Shown: positions 1 to 13,300 of the stretch, piece by piece | Numbering within the stretch: position 1 is the first letter of the stretch | How the letters are laid out: each line of letters opens with the position of its first letter | Assembly: GCA_003952965.2 (NCBI GenBank) | Contig: CM025849.1 | Location: 2,860,944-2,924,943, forward strand | Reading direction: 5' to 3' | DNA length: 64,000 bases | Source: Morella rubra | Taxonomy: Eukaryota; Streptophyta; Magnoliopsida; Fagales; Myricaceae | The notes under the pieces: model-generated | Told to the model about the DNA's origin: nothing | What the model saw: only the letters and a program-made list of their open reading frames with translations | Database searches by the model: none | Position numbers and translations under genes: made by a program

Positions 1-202
1 ACTCTCTGTTCTTTTTGTCCTTCTTTTCCCCTTCCCTTCTGCTTCCCAAGTATTCTCTATTTGATTATGTTACTTTCATTTTGTTTTGATTGTTGTAGCT
101 ACTGTCATAAAAGCTATGTATTTGATCTCATCTAAAGTTGAAGATTAATTACATTTCTTGATCTAAACTTGAATATTAATTACATTTCCAAATCTTTGGC
201 AG

Positions 203-3200
203 GAGAATATGTTGGTCTTACCGGCACTAGGTTGGATGGGGCTGAAATGCTTGCATGTGGCCTTGCAACTCACTTTGTCCCATCTGTGGTAGTACTTCAT
301 CTTACTATAATACGGTGATCTTAGACATAGTGCTGAAGGAAAAATTTAACCTTTTTGGTTAAGGAATAATGGTAGTTTCTTACCCCCCCCCCCCCCCCCC
401 CAAAAAAAAAAAAAAAAAGGTAGTTGCAAACAGTAACATGCATCAGCGCGGTTTTGCTGCCATGTAGCGACTTTACATGCTAATTATGATCGATTGTGGT
501 TTTCTCTGGACTAAGTTTCCCATGTAAACTTTGACTTTCTCTTTCCCTCTGTTTTGGTAAGTAAACTTTCACACATTTATATGTATCACACTTCTAGGCA
601 TAAAGCGCCTATCCTTTTTCATTGGGAATTTGTTGGTAAGAATATTGTAGTAGTGACAGAGTCAATGGAAAACAAATTTTCCAATGAGCTCAAACTTAAA
701 TGGCGCCCTCGCTTTTGTATTCTAAGGCGGAGATCAAAATTCACCAATTCAAGAACCATTGCATGCATGTGTTACTTGCTAATAAAAGAAAAAAGTAAAA
801 ACAAAAATCCTTTCTCTGACCCTCTCTCTCCTCTTTATTGTTTCTCAACATTTAACTTCGATTCAAAAGTGACAGGTAGGTTAATAGTCGGTGGCATTCC
901 CTTGCTCCAGATCCTCTCTGTTATTCCTTCCATTTCATTTCATTCCAGGAAAAGAGATCGTAGGGTAACCCTTCTCTATTTTTGGGTTTCCTGCCTTGTC
1001 TTTTCACTTTTCTGATTCGTTTTTTGCATTCGGGATAGAATGTGATTTCATCTTAGTTTCAGTTGAAAAATTGACACAATTATACTGGAAGGAGTAACTG
1101 TAGAGTAGGAGAAAACAGATGCTCTTTTCTTACCTTAAAATACAGAAGGATAATTTTGTCCAAGAAACAGGGTGATTTTATAAGAGACTTGTTATATGTG
1201 TGCGTGCCTGTAAACAACATCCTTGCCCTTTATGTGATCTCAATTTTTCAGATATTTGCTTCTGTTAGCTGTGGCTCGCAGCCTTCAAATTTAGATATCA
1301 GTAAAACTCATTTTGAGAAGCCCAATCCATTTTTCATTTGATGGATTTTGAAGTTACGCCTGCAGTCATTCATGTGAACAAAATAGTGTTATATTTCCTG
1401 GAAAGTGAAATTAAATTATGGGAAAATATTTCGTATCTGCTGAAAGTGGACTGCATAGAATTATGAAATCGGTAATGATTTCTGTTGTTGCTATTTGGTA
1501 ACTATCCTTTAGAATCTTTTGTTGAGCGGGGAAATAACATGAAATGCTATATACTTGTCTTACCTCTCTGTTTCTTTGCTCTAGGTTAACAAAGGTTTTA
1601 TCTTTTAATTTGGACGCTTAAGCTACTTGAATGTGTTTCATGTGTTTTTAACTATTGGACAGAGACTGTCCCTGTTGGAGGAAGCACTCTGCAAGTTAGA
1701 TTCAACTGATCCAGCTCTCATCTCCGCAATTATTGATGAATACTCACATCAACCTTCTTTGAAGGAGCAAAGTGCATATCACAGGTTATTTTTGTATTTG
1801 TAATGATAATTGTGTATTCTTTTAGTTCTAATCAAAAGGCTCTACACTTTGCATTTGTTGGCATGTAGGCCAAGGATTTGTTCTTGTAGAGGCAGGCTCC
1901 CTTTCTTCGTTCTAAATGATAACCCAGCCAGTTAGGTTAAGTTGAGATGATTAGAGCAATTTTTTATTTGTCTTACACTTAAATTGTTATATTCGGAATT
2001 GGATATTAAAGGCATTGTATGAATATGTACTAGATTGCGTTTGTTATGTACTTGACGATATTGGTCTACATAAGTGTCTAGCCCTTTAGGGTATAGTGCA
2101 GGTATAGCTAGCATTGTTTTAGGCGTAACAAATGGCATTAGAGCTAACGTAGTAATGCCATGTTATTTTGGGGCATTGCAGCCCAATGTGATTGTTAACT
2201 AGGCCATTAGAACTTGAGAAGGTCGCATGGTGATGCTATAGATTGGATTGGTCGATTAGATTACAAATGCACCATGTGAAAGGGTGTTAAATCGTATATT
2301 AGTTGTGTATTAGGTTGAATTGAGCTATATGAGTGATTACAGAGGATCCCAATTGTAATTAGGCCCTTTTTGGATATCAATAGCTATTGTTCTACATGGA
2401 TCAAGATATTGATTGTGGCCCTTGTGGTGTTTTATTATTGTTTAAGCTTGTGTACGTATTGCATTACTTATGTTTGTGCGATGTCTTTGCCTTCTCTTTA
2501 TGCGATGCCTGAATGAATACCTTAAACTGCAACTTATTTGACCTTGAGAAAAGGTTTGATGATTGTCAAGGTAGGTGTTTTCTAGAGCAGAATATGAGAT
2601 TTCTGCTTATGAAAAATGTAAACCTGCAAGGTACTTTAGCATAATTGCATAAAGCTTATGATTTCTAGGCCTTGAGAATAGTGATCTAATTAATCGAGTT
2701 TGTCAACTCTAGACACCAAATCAAGTAGTACAAGTAGCATTGGGAAAAAGTGGATTGTGATACCCTGAACCCCACATGGAGTGGGAGAAGAGAAGGAATA
2801 AGAGATAGGTTTTATAAGGGCAAAGTCCCATATGGGACCTTACAAGGTTGATTTGGGTTTTATAATGATCCAAGGAGCTTCAGAGTAACCTTGACTAGTC
2901 CTTTTGAAGTCAAAGCACAGATGTGGCTAATGTTTTCCTTGGGTCGTTACAAAGGGTATTAAAGCGGTTCTAGTAACCACTAATGTGGGCTTGGTGGACC
3001 TTGACGAAAACGTCAAGGATTTAAAGAGGGAAATTGTGATAACCTGATCCCATATGGAGTGGGAGAAGTGAAGGAATGAAAGATGAGTTTTATAAGGGCG
3101 AAGTCCCATAGCGGGACCTTACAAGGTTGATCTGAGTTTTATAATAATCCAAGGAGTTTCAAAACAATCTTGACTAGTTCTTTGAAGTCGAAGCACAGAT

Positions 3201-4964
3201 GTGGTTAGTGCTTTCCTTGGGTCGTTATATCGGGTACATTTCAAAGTAAACACAACTTGATAAACTAAAATAAGATATAATGTATATGGGAAACTCTATT
3301 AGACTAAGACATAAAAGACGATGATGCATTTCCAATTTCCAGGTCTTAAATCTAATTTGCTATACTGCATATGAAAAGGACTACGAATGAAATCTGTTGT
3401 TTGTATCTGCTTAGCGTAGATTCTCACATAGTATAGACCAAGATACGACACCTCAAAGATTAAATGCTACAATCCCATGATTAGAACCATCGTCCATAAT
3501 CCGAGATCCTTGAATTTTGAGTGCTAATTCTTCGTTTTCCTAAATGCAAAGCTGTCTATCTTGTCATCATCTCAGATCCTCGAATCTTTTATTCTTTTGT
3601 TGATAACCGGAGATCCTCATTGTTCTTGGTATATGACTACAGATTGAGTGTCATCGATAGGTGCTTCTCTCGAAGAACAGTTGAAGAAATCCTATCTGCC
3701 CTTGTAAGTTGATGATATGGATTGTTCTGATGTTGAGAAACCGAATTTTGATGCTGCCTTTGTTTCTTTTAGTTTTGGTGCTTGCGTTTTCATAGATAAA
3801 TCTTCACTTTTTACCTGACCAAGATCTTATGGTTGCTATAATAGGAGAGAGAGGTGTTGAATAAGAAGGATGATTGGATCTCTGCCACAATTCAGTCACT
3901 GAAGGCAGCATCTCCAATGAGCCTTAAAATTTCTCTGAGATCGGTAAGGGAGCAGAAAGCTTAGTAACGCCATTGCATTTTGTACTCTATGATATTGGTT
4001 CTGTAACATCCTACATTATTTTTTCTTATTAGACTTCTGCCTGTTTAACTTGACATTGATATTAGCATCAGATAGAAAGGTTTAATGATGTGAATGTTTG
4101 CATGAACCTTTGGCTAAAGAGTCATTACTCATTTAAAGTTACCCCAAGGAATTAAGAGAAGTTGAATGTTCGAATCAATTGGTCATATTTTTCTTCTCTT
4201 CTCAGCAATCAATTGACAAATATTATAATATGTCTGGTGACTATAGAATTTTGCATGAGATATGTTTCATGCAGAGATACAAACGTTCGCATGACACATG
4301 TAGAGTTTGGAGAAGCAGCCAGGAATCTTTTGAGAACTCAGTTGGATCCTGAGGAGGTGGAAAGGGTCATTATTTTTGGGGGTCACCCCCTTTTTATTTT
4401 CAGAAGTCAACATAGTTTATGTTTTTCTTGGAACAAAAGACTGGCCTTATATATGAAGGCATGATATTAGATTATTTGATAAGCACAACTCATTTCTCTT
4501 TTCCGCATTATAGATTGTTAGATATGATTCGAAGGCATGGACTCATACTTGTCATAATAATAGTACACAAAAAAGGTACTCACTCTGTATGAAATCTTAT
4601 TGTTTGAAGTGTTTGAGCATGGCAGCGTAGGGATTGTTCAGGGCACCCAGCATGAAAGCAAGTCGTTTATCTGACATCATGATCACCTTTCATCCTATGT
4701 CGTTTCACTATATAGACTCTTATGATGCGAAGAGAAACATCTGTTGTGAACCCATACCATCTAAGCTAAGAAATTTAGTTCTCCTAATAGCTTCATAAAT
4801 AAAGATAAAACTAAGCAATCATGTGGTGAAACACTTGTCTAAATCTTATTAATCTGTTTCCAATAATTCAATTCTGGTTCTCATCTGGCGAACAGATTAG
4901 ACAAGGAAGGCTCCAAGGTGTTGGTCAATGCCTTGTCCGTGAGTACAGAATGGTTTGTCACGTA
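203..4964 (+). CDS. 3-hydroxyisobutyryl-CoA hydrolase-like protein (mitochondrial type), partial, five exons
   Basis: Crotonase/enoyl-CoA hydratase superfamily enzyme; family members hydrolyse 3-hydroxyisobutyryl-CoA in valine breakdown, and the closest plant relative I recall is Arabidopsis At4g31810, annotated as mitochondrial. Visible exons: 203-288 (EYVGLTGTRLDGAEMLACG), 1663-1784 (ends KEQSAYH), 3643-3703 (SVIDRCFSRRTVEEILSAL), 3845-3943 (starts EREVLNKKDDW, ends SLKISLRS) and 4896-4964 (IRQGRLQGVGQCLVREYRM). The later junctions are GT..AG and keep frame; codon CAC-AG|A joins exons 2 and 3. The donor of exon 1 is ambiguous between 285 and 288. The N-terminal exons lie left of the window. 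The last visible exon is cut by the N gap, so the C-terminal part is missing. Introns are 0.1-1.9 kb and hold only repeats. The exons read cleanly, so I see no sign of decay. Assignment is from remembered family sequence, not a search. Confidence 0.9.
383..418. repeat. C19-A17 double homopolymer in intron
   Basis: A run of 19 C is followed directly by 17 A inside the first visible intron of the hydrolase-like gene. Run lengths of this kind are poorly determined by most sequencing methods, so the exact length is uncertain. Confidence 0.9.
2756..3229 (+). mobile_element. TRIM (miniature LTR retrotransposon) in intron
   Basis: Two direct repeats of about 195 bp, 2756-2951 and 3035-3229, both begin TGTGATA and share the tail CTTGGGTCGTTA. 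The 83-bp interior starts with a primer-binding-site-like stretch at 2953-2969 (GGGTATTAAAGCGGTTC, close to the initiator-Met tRNA complement TGGTATCAGAGC) and ends in a purine tract, AAAGAGGGAAA, just before the second repeat. That order, LTR, PBS, polypurine tract, LTR with no coding capacity, is the TRIM layout. It lies in the intron between exons 2 and 3 of the hydrolase-like gene. The LTRs have clearly diverged from each other, so the insertion is old. I see no convincing target duplication. Confidence 0.8.
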
Positions 4965-5964
4965 NNNNNNNNNNNNNNNNNNNNNNNNNNNNNNNNNNNN
5001 NNNNNNNNNNNNNNNNNNNNNNNNNNNNNNNNNNNNNNNNNNNNNNNNNNNNNNNNNNNNNNNNNNNNNNNNNNNNNNNNNNNNNNNNNNNNNNNNNNNN
5101 NNNNNNNNNNNNNNNNNNNNNNNNNNNNNNNNNNNNNNNNNNNNNNNNNNNNNNNNNNNNNNNNNNNNNNNNNNNNNNNNNNNNNNNNNNNNNNNNNNNN
5201 NNNNNNNNNNNNNNNNNNNNNNNNNNNNNNNNNNNNNNNNNNNNNNNNNNNNNNNNNNNNNNNNNNNNNNNNNNNNNNNNNNNNNNNNNNNNNNNNNNNN
5301 NNNNNNNNNNNNNNNNNNNNNNNNNNNNNNNNNNNNNNNNNNNNNNNNNNNNNNNNNNNNNNNNNNNNNNNNNNNNNNNNNNNNNNNNNNNNNNNNNNNN
5401 NNNNNNNNNNNNNNNNNNNNNNNNNNNNNNNNNNNNNNNNNNNNNNNNNNNNNNNNNNNNNNNNNNNNNNNNNNNNNNNNNNNNNNNNNNNNNNNNNNNN
5501 NNNNNNNNNNNNNNNNNNNNNNNNNNNNNNNNNNNNNNNNNNNNNNNNNNNNNNNNNNNNNNNNNNNNNNNNNNNNNNNNNNNNNNNNNNNNNNNNNNNN
5601 NNNNNNNNNNNNNNNNNNNNNNNNNNNNNNNNNNNNNNNNNNNNNNNNNNNNNNNNNNNNNNNNNNNNNNNNNNNNNNNNNNNNNNNNNNNNNNNNNNNN
5701 NNNNNNNNNNNNNNNNNNNNNNNNNNNNNNNNNNNNNNNNNNNNNNNNNNNNNNNNNNNNNNNNNNNNNNNNNNNNNNNNNNNNNNNNNNNNNNNNNNNN
5801 NNNNNNNNNNNNNNNNNNNNNNNNNNNNNNNNNNNNNNNNNNNNNNNNNNNNNNNNNNNNNNNNNNNNNNNNNNNNNNNNNNNNNNNNNNNNNNNNNNNN
5901 NNNNNNNNNNNNNNNNNNNNNNNNNNNNNNNNNNNNNNNNNNNNNNNNNNNNNNNNNNNNNNNN
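4965..5964. other. Assembly gap of exactly 1000 N
   Basis: Unresolved bases interrupt the hydrolase-like gene directly after the codons for MVCHV. The round length suggests a fixed-size scaffold gap, so the true distance is unknown. Open frames running through it are artefacts. Confidence 0.99.
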
Positions 5965-7690
5965 TGGTCTTGGAAGAAATGTTTACACCTTTGTTATTAC
6001 CACTTTTCTTTATCCTTTCTTCTTTTTTTGAAAACTTGGTCGTCTACTTCAGTCTATTGTGTGAAACAATGGATGATGTAGGGGAGAAAATTAAATTTTG
6101 TGTCAAAAGTCTTCTTTATCTCTCCATCAATGAGGTTCGCTTTATAGGTCTTTCAGTGCGTTCGAGGGGATCTATAGGGCTTTACTCTTTTTGTGAATCT
6201 TGGATAGTGTGCCTTCCATAAGTTGGTCAGGCATGTAGCTGCGTCTTGATCGGAGCGTGCCGCGGAGTCGAGTTGCTGACTAGTTACAAAAAAGTGTTGC
6301 TTGCTTATAATTAAGGTGTTCTGGCGACAACTATCACCTAATGGGTCGACTAAGGGATACACCCTTGATGTTTTTTTTCATTGAGTCTTGAATTGTTGCG
6401 GAGCGTGCTTATTTTGCTATGTTCACACTTCCTTCAGCCGGGTGTCGACGCTGGATGGGATCGTTCACATGTTCGCCATCACTTTGCTTCTATTGTGGTC
6501 GACACCATCGTAAATGGCAGTCTGGCTTTGTGCTTATGGTTTGGTCGGCATCTATCGACCATGTTTACGACATACGCATCTTCCCTGTGTCAAACACTTT
6601 GGCTTCATATGTGTCGATCACTGTTCTTGGGCAGTTGTAAGTTTTTCAGTGGCTTTTTGATTTATCTAATCTTTTCATTTAAACACGAAAACTTCTACAA
6701 TGAAAAATATCATAATTTAGTGCATGCCATGGTGTTTAAATCAAATATAAGGCATAAAGAATTAACGATAAAGTTTAAATGCCAATTGTTTTAGTACTCT
6801 TTTTGTTTTCGACATATGATGGGGGATTCAACACACATATTCGAAAATCACTGGGTAAATAGACATATCATAGTCGTTGTTGTGGATTTAGTGTTAGTCC
6901 GAGAGTTATCCTTGAGATCAATCTAAGTTTGTTTATGATTAGCAGTCAAGACTCAACATGGAGTCTAATAAAATCTTCCTTTGCCCTGTATTATGAGATG
7001 ACGTAGAATGGCTTTATTTGTTTTATCTTCAAGAAGTTTCTTATTTATTTTTGGTTGGCGGAGTAAATTTTTTGTGAAATAAAAATAGGAACGCTTCCTG
7101 CCCCTGAGAACAAGCGGCAGGTTTTTTAAATGAGTCATTTGTTTTTCAAAATGGCTTTGGAATACCAATTGTAATGAAGAATTTTGCAAGGTAGTCCTTT
7201 TGTGTTTAGGTTCTTCAAATAATTATCTAACCTCCTATTAGCTAAATACACTTTTATATTATCACAACTCCAAACTTCTCAATACTCTCCTAGTAGATTA
7301 GGAATTTACAGTTCACAAACATTTTCATTATTTATAGAACGTATAAAAAACACAGGAAAAGGAGTTTGAGGAATTCCTCTACTTTTGGCAATTCAATTTC
7401 CGCATACTGTTACAATAGATTTGTAAGCTTTTGGTGCTCAATAGAAGAAGTACGATAACACAGATAGCTTGGGCACCTCCATCTATCAATCAAGTTAATG
7501 TGAAACAGAATCACGATATGAATAATGAGCAGTAAAAGTCATTCTGTAGCCCCTATAATACGAGAGGCTATGAGTCAGTAGTTCATCACAGGTTGGTCAC
7601 TGTAGTCAATACATTTTAATAAGGATATGAATAATTGCGGCAATGAAATGGGATTTCATTTGTATCTCAATTTGTCTAATGAGTTAGGGA
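5965..7690. other. No identifiable gene; unassigned sequence right of the gap
   Basis: I could not find the remaining hydrolase exons here. 6140-6640 is somewhat richer in GC, repeats the word GTCGAC, and holds overlapping open frames of 69-137 codons on both strands without recognisable motifs. 6640-7690 is AT-rich with nothing I can name. Confidence 0.5.
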
Positions 7691-10320
7691 GCAAGTCAGC
7701 ATAGTCACTTTTTCTCCCCTTTTGGCATCATCAAAAAGAGAGGGAGGAAAGGTTAAGGCAATGCGAAAAAGGGAATGGCTAAGCTATACAAGGCAATGAC
7801 CAGGGTTAATCCTATACTTACGAAGGAATGCAGTCCAAGAGCGGCTAAACCATTTGACCCAACTCTCAACATTGGGTTGAAGATTTGTATCCTTGTTGAT
7901 GAAGATGTCACAAGTCTGAGTCACATCTGAAGCTGTCCGCGAAACCAGATCCGTCATCTAATTCTGAGTCATAGTCAGCTCTGTCATCTCAGTAATGAAG
8001 GACTGTCTCCAATCATACAAGGTTGTTCTGCACATAGTAATCAAATTGTTATAATGATGCTGAGTAAAGCAAGCCTCAAGAGTAATGAGCTCAACATGTC
8101 AAGATGTAAATGTGACGCATATACGAAATATTAGATGATCTTGATGCAGTGCATCAATTTTGAAGATGCAATGCACATCGATGACTAACAGAATATAACA
8201 GATGTCATCAAGCAGTCTGGTTATCCTCGATGATCCAAAACTTTGAGTGTTGTTTCTAAGTAGTATGGGTCTAAGATCGTAGGAGTCTGATAGCAAATTA
8301 GGAAGATTGCCTGTAAGTTTTGCCATCTTAATGTATGTATTGTCTGGAGGTTAACGTGGATGTGTGCCTGGTACTCAGGAATCTCATAATCTGCGGCTAT
8401 CCTTAGCCGTTGGTTCCAATTTCTTCTGGATGTCTTATCTTAAGCTTCTTTCTATGTCTCATGAGCCTAACATTCCTCTTTTTGGCTGAGAAGGCGTTGG
8501 ATCCACTATTTTGTTATACGCATTTCTTCACACCCCTATTACTAATTCATTCCTTTATTATAAATGAAACGTCATAAGTCGTAAGAGTCTGTCTGATATA
8601 CATCTCTGGAGACTTTTTGGCTTCTCCTTTTCTTCACCCATTTGTTGTTATGTCACGTCAAGACAAATCAAACAATCTTGAGCAGAATAACATCCCATAG
8701 GGCAAAACTGCCATCTTCTTTCCTCAATAAGCTGCTTTCATATTGGTTTAGCAGCAGATGACAAGATTATCCTAGCGATGTGTGATCAGGCAGGCAATCA
8801 CTAAACAATTGTCAAGAAAAGTAAAATATAACGTGCAAATACTTTCCCTGTTCTGGGAAGTTATAGGAGTGTGTACAAACTATGTAGGGCAGCAATCTCC
8901 GGTGTAGCATCAAGGAAATCGACATGGCCACATCGGTTTTCATATCAGATCTAGCTCTCAGGGTACTTATCAAAACAACGTCTGAGAATGGTAATGGGAC
9001 TCGACAACCAGATAAACCAACCCACTAAGCATAAGATTAAAAAAAACTTCACCCTAGAATTCGGTGAGAAGCGTCCTGTAGCAAATAATTTAGCCCATTA
9101 ATATATGGGACCAAAAATCAAGTCTTTGTCTCCTTAACAAACCTCAGGCGATGCAATTTTAGAGATATTCAAAATGAAACAATTACATATGATCTGCACC
9201 TGCTAACAATTGGAGAAATTTAGTTTGATTAAGACTGATAAACATTTGTAGCTCTTATCTCTCGTAACGACATCTAAAAATATCCTAAAAATCAAACCCA
9301 TTCTCTGTAAACCAAGACAACAAAACCACGAAGATACTTACTGACATTTTTGACCGTTATATCTAATGCTAGAAAATCTCAAATTTTGAGGAATTTATCT
9401 ATTGCACAGTGGTTAGTGTTGAGAGATTCATACAACAAAAAATGGAAGGAGACATTTTCCAGGTTATACGAGTCGATTAAGATTTCTCTCCATCTCTTGC
9501 TCTGTATGACGGTCGGCCTGGTAGATGAGTTGCCGCATCCGGGTCAAATAGACTTTTTCTTTCACGGCACTAGACATGTGGTTTAGAAGCACCGGAAGTA
9601 CAGGTGCATGTTGTACTAGAGAATTAGCGCGAGAGGGATTTTGGGAAATCTGTGAGAATATTGGTTTGAGAATTTATGGCACACAAGGAGAGGACGAGCA
9701 TTCGATGAGCTTGGCTTATGAGAGTTGAGGCGTGGGCTGGTTAGGTTTTTTATTGTTTGTTTTGTGGACATAAAAGTGTTTGAGTATTGTTGAGGAGAAC
9801 TGAACATTAGGGCTTTTGAGATTAAGCATTTAGAGGTGTGTTGACTTTTCATTAAACATAAGAGAAGGGTTAACGAATTGCATAATGAGATTCGATATTT
9901 ATATAAAATTGCCCATTGAATCGATAAGCCTTGTTGTTCGACACATAATGGAAAATGTTTGACATCATTACAAGCACATAGACTATGTGTCGAACACATG
10001 TCAAACACAACAGGTGCTCGACAGACTTTATCGTCAAGTAATCTCACGATGACTTCTCTAGGAACACACAGTGTGTCGACACATACAGATTCTAGAGAAA
10101 ACAGTCAAGCAAGTCCAGAAGTGTCAACACTTGTGATTTCAAGTGTTGACACATGACATGTAAATGTGTAAAATGACATGTTTTCAAATAGAAAATGTAT
10201 GATGCAATCCAATAAGGCATGAAAACATATAATCACCTTAAGAATCATTCAACTAACGCACAAATGATATAATAAGAAGTTCATATCAAAAATCAATCAT
10301 TCGGGGGAAAACACATACCG
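7690..10320 (-). mobile_element. Probable 3' part of a Copia (SIRE/Maximus-like) element, minus strand, badly decayed
   Basis: The stretch at about 7700-7745 (TTTTGGCATCATCAAAAAGA in + orientation) resembles the MMPKG-type segment found downstream of pol in some plant SIRE-like Copia elements, read on the minus strand. The sequence at 9950-10150 is rich in GTGTCGACAC-like words and lies just beyond the RNase H end of the minus-strand Copia fragment that follows. No LTR pair could be delimited and no frame is intact. Family placement is inference. Confidence 0.3.
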
Positions 10321-10329
10321 ATCTCTTGA

Positions 10330-13300
10330 CAAATGCAGAAGAAACGATCCTCATTAAGAGGTTTCATGAATATATCAGCAAGTTTAAGATCTGTGCTTAC
10401 AAACTCAAAAATGATGTCACCTTTTTAAGCATGATCACTCAGAAAATGATGTTTGATCTCAATATGTTTTTTTTTTATGTCGTGAGAGTGAGGAATTGTG
10501 GGATTTTTAAGAAACTGTTATTGGCTTACTGTGTATATTACAATTTAATCAGAATGTTCGACTCAGTGTAAAATAAAGATTCAAGTCTTCCAGTTCATTG
10601 TCTCGTCCACATATTTGTGTGGCAATCTAGTTACGTAACATACAATTAATTAGGGCGGGCTCAAGTGCGTTGATTAAGCACGAATTGGACTTTGTCTCTT
10701 TTACGCAATCCAGGAATCTAGAGATGGGACTAAAGATATTTGAACACGTAAGACCTCACTAAGTTTGCTTCAATTTCTAACCACTCCTTCTACAAGTTTT
10801 ACAAACGAACGAGCATAATTTCCACATCGTGAGTATCTTGTAAATAAATTCCAACACTTTTGGGATCACCAACAAACGCAAGATTTATAGTTGTGCCGAG
10901 GTAACAATAATCTTACTCTTAACCTCAAGAGGTGGAGACTCTTAAGGGCCAAAGACTGACAATCTCACACCAACATCTATGCACACAGTTGAGTTTTTGG
11001 ATAACCTGAGAAATACGGATTTATTCAGGCCTTACGCTCGTAAGTGAATGGTAAAAGGGTAGAAGAAGCTCGCCATGACTAACCATTCGTACGAGGGAGA
11101 TTGTTGGTCACGTCTTACTTTTTCATCTACTCTTCTTGGGCTATGAAAAAAGAACTTATTGGTAATGTACACGTAGCCACTATTCTTTCACTGAATTTTC
11201 CAAGTGCCCAAGTAAATTTTCTTTTGAGAAGGTCCCTTTGTGTACTTAGCTTGTTAATGAGAATTGAGGCCATCAGGGCCTGAGATTGCTAATATATTCT
11301 GAATCCACGAAGAAAGTAATCTTTGACAAGCACATCGAAGTCTCAATTAAGAGGCTATCTCCGATATTCACCTATCATAGCACAATTGAAAAAGTCTCAC
11401 ACAAGAGATAATTCTGTTTGTTATTGATAAGGATACCAATTATAATGATATCATACATCACTTATTTAATATATTTGATACAATAAGTAAATCATTTATA
11501 TCCTTTTCCTAGTCGAGAGAGTGGGAATCGGTAGAAATAATTACCTCATGAAAATCTATATTTCAAGTAAGGAAAGAACTGTATTCGTATCATAATATGA
11601 CCATGCTCGAGGTGCTTGGTTATTTCAAGCTCAATATTCAAAGCTTCAATGCAGAGCATTGAACACTGGTGTGGCTAGAGTAGGATGTTATCGGGGGTCC
11701 TCAATATCTCCGGAAAGGTTGTTTCTTAAGCGCATTTAATGAGATACTACGTTAAGAAAAGTACATAGGTTGCATCCTTATGAGATTAAACATTTATAAT
11801 CTTTAAAACAAGCATGCAAGCTAACATGCGAATAGATTCTAATATCGGCAACTAGTGCAAAGGTCTATTAAACTCGATTCTCCTTCTTGATGTACTTGAG
11901 CTCAACCCAATAACCTTGATTGTTTCCTTTACTAGGCAAAAAGAAACCATCTCCGGGCGATTCATCCTTTTTGTTTTGTAAAACCCATTTAGTGCCAATA
12001 ATAGGATGATTTTTGGGTTTAGAAACTAGATGTCATACCTGGTTTTTATCAAACTGTTTTAATTCATCTTCCATGGCATGAATCCAACTTTCATCATCTT
12101 TTGCCTCAGAAATATTCTTTTGCTCAATTTGAGAAAGTAAGGCAAAATTATTAGCTTGGTTCATAAGAAGAGCGAGTTCTTACCCAATGATTTGATCAAT
12201 ATGATACTGATAACTTCCAAGCCTTTGGTAGATATGGCTTGCTTGATTTTCTTCTTGACTTCAAGATCTTGCATCAGGGTTGAACCTCCTTTCTTGAGAC
12301 TTCTTAGCTTGTGGCAGGTGTACCTCCTTTGTAATTATCAAGATCTACAGCATACATCATCCATTCTTTTCAGAGAACGTTAGAATCATTAAATACTACA
12401 TGTATGGTTCATCAACAACTATAGTTCTCTATTAAACACGATAAGCTTTACTAGAAGTAGAATAACCAAGAATATACCTATCATTTTTGCATCGAACTTA
12501 GCCCAAATTGTCTTTGTTGTTGTTGAGCATAAAGACATTTGCATCCAATACATGAAATAACTAATGTTGGGTTTTCTATCATTCCATAGCTCATATGGAG
12601 TTTTCTTAAGAATTGGCCTTGTCATATATCGGTTCATGATATAGCAGCTTGTTAATAGCTTCACCCGTAAAAATAGTGGCAAGTTATTTTCACAAAGCAA
12701 GATCCTAGTCATTTCTTCAAGAGTCCTATTCTTCCTCTCAACAACCCCATTTTGTTGAGGAGTCTAGGAGCCGAGAAGTTATGGTTAATACCATTTTCAC
12801 CACAAAATTTTCAAAGGAGGAATTTTCAAATTCTTTTCCGGTCACTCCTTATGCTAGAAATAACAAAAAAATTTTCATTTTGAATCCTCTTGCACAATTT
12901 TTCAAATGCATCAAAGGCCTCAATCTTATGAGCTAAGAAACATAACCCACATGCTAAAACTCTAGTACTGTATAGATGATCATCCAACCACAAGTTCCAT
13001 ATTTCGTTCTGCCACCCAAGCTTGGAGTTCTGGGATTGGACAACTATAAGTCATGTGTAAGAAGTTGAAGTGGTCTAGGAATGTGGAACGAAATTTCAGG
13101 CTTGGTAATTTTTAAAATTGGTTTTTGGGTTTAAAAAAGATATTCTATTGTTGGTTTGTCCTTAATCGACATAAGAAGCACAGAACATTTTTATATTTTT
13201 TACTTATGGGAAGTTTTATTCCATTTGACAGTTAAATAGGTATATGTTGTAACAAACAAGAATAACGATAAGGTTAGATTATTTTATTGCTAGTTATTTA

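Noticed and set aside
554-1341. Open frames of 153 and 61 codons between hydrolase exons
   Set aside because: They lie in an intron, are AT-rich and have no motif or splice support.
4918-6221. Three long open frames of 358-423 codons
   Set aside because: They consist almost entirely of gap characters and only exist because N was read as open.
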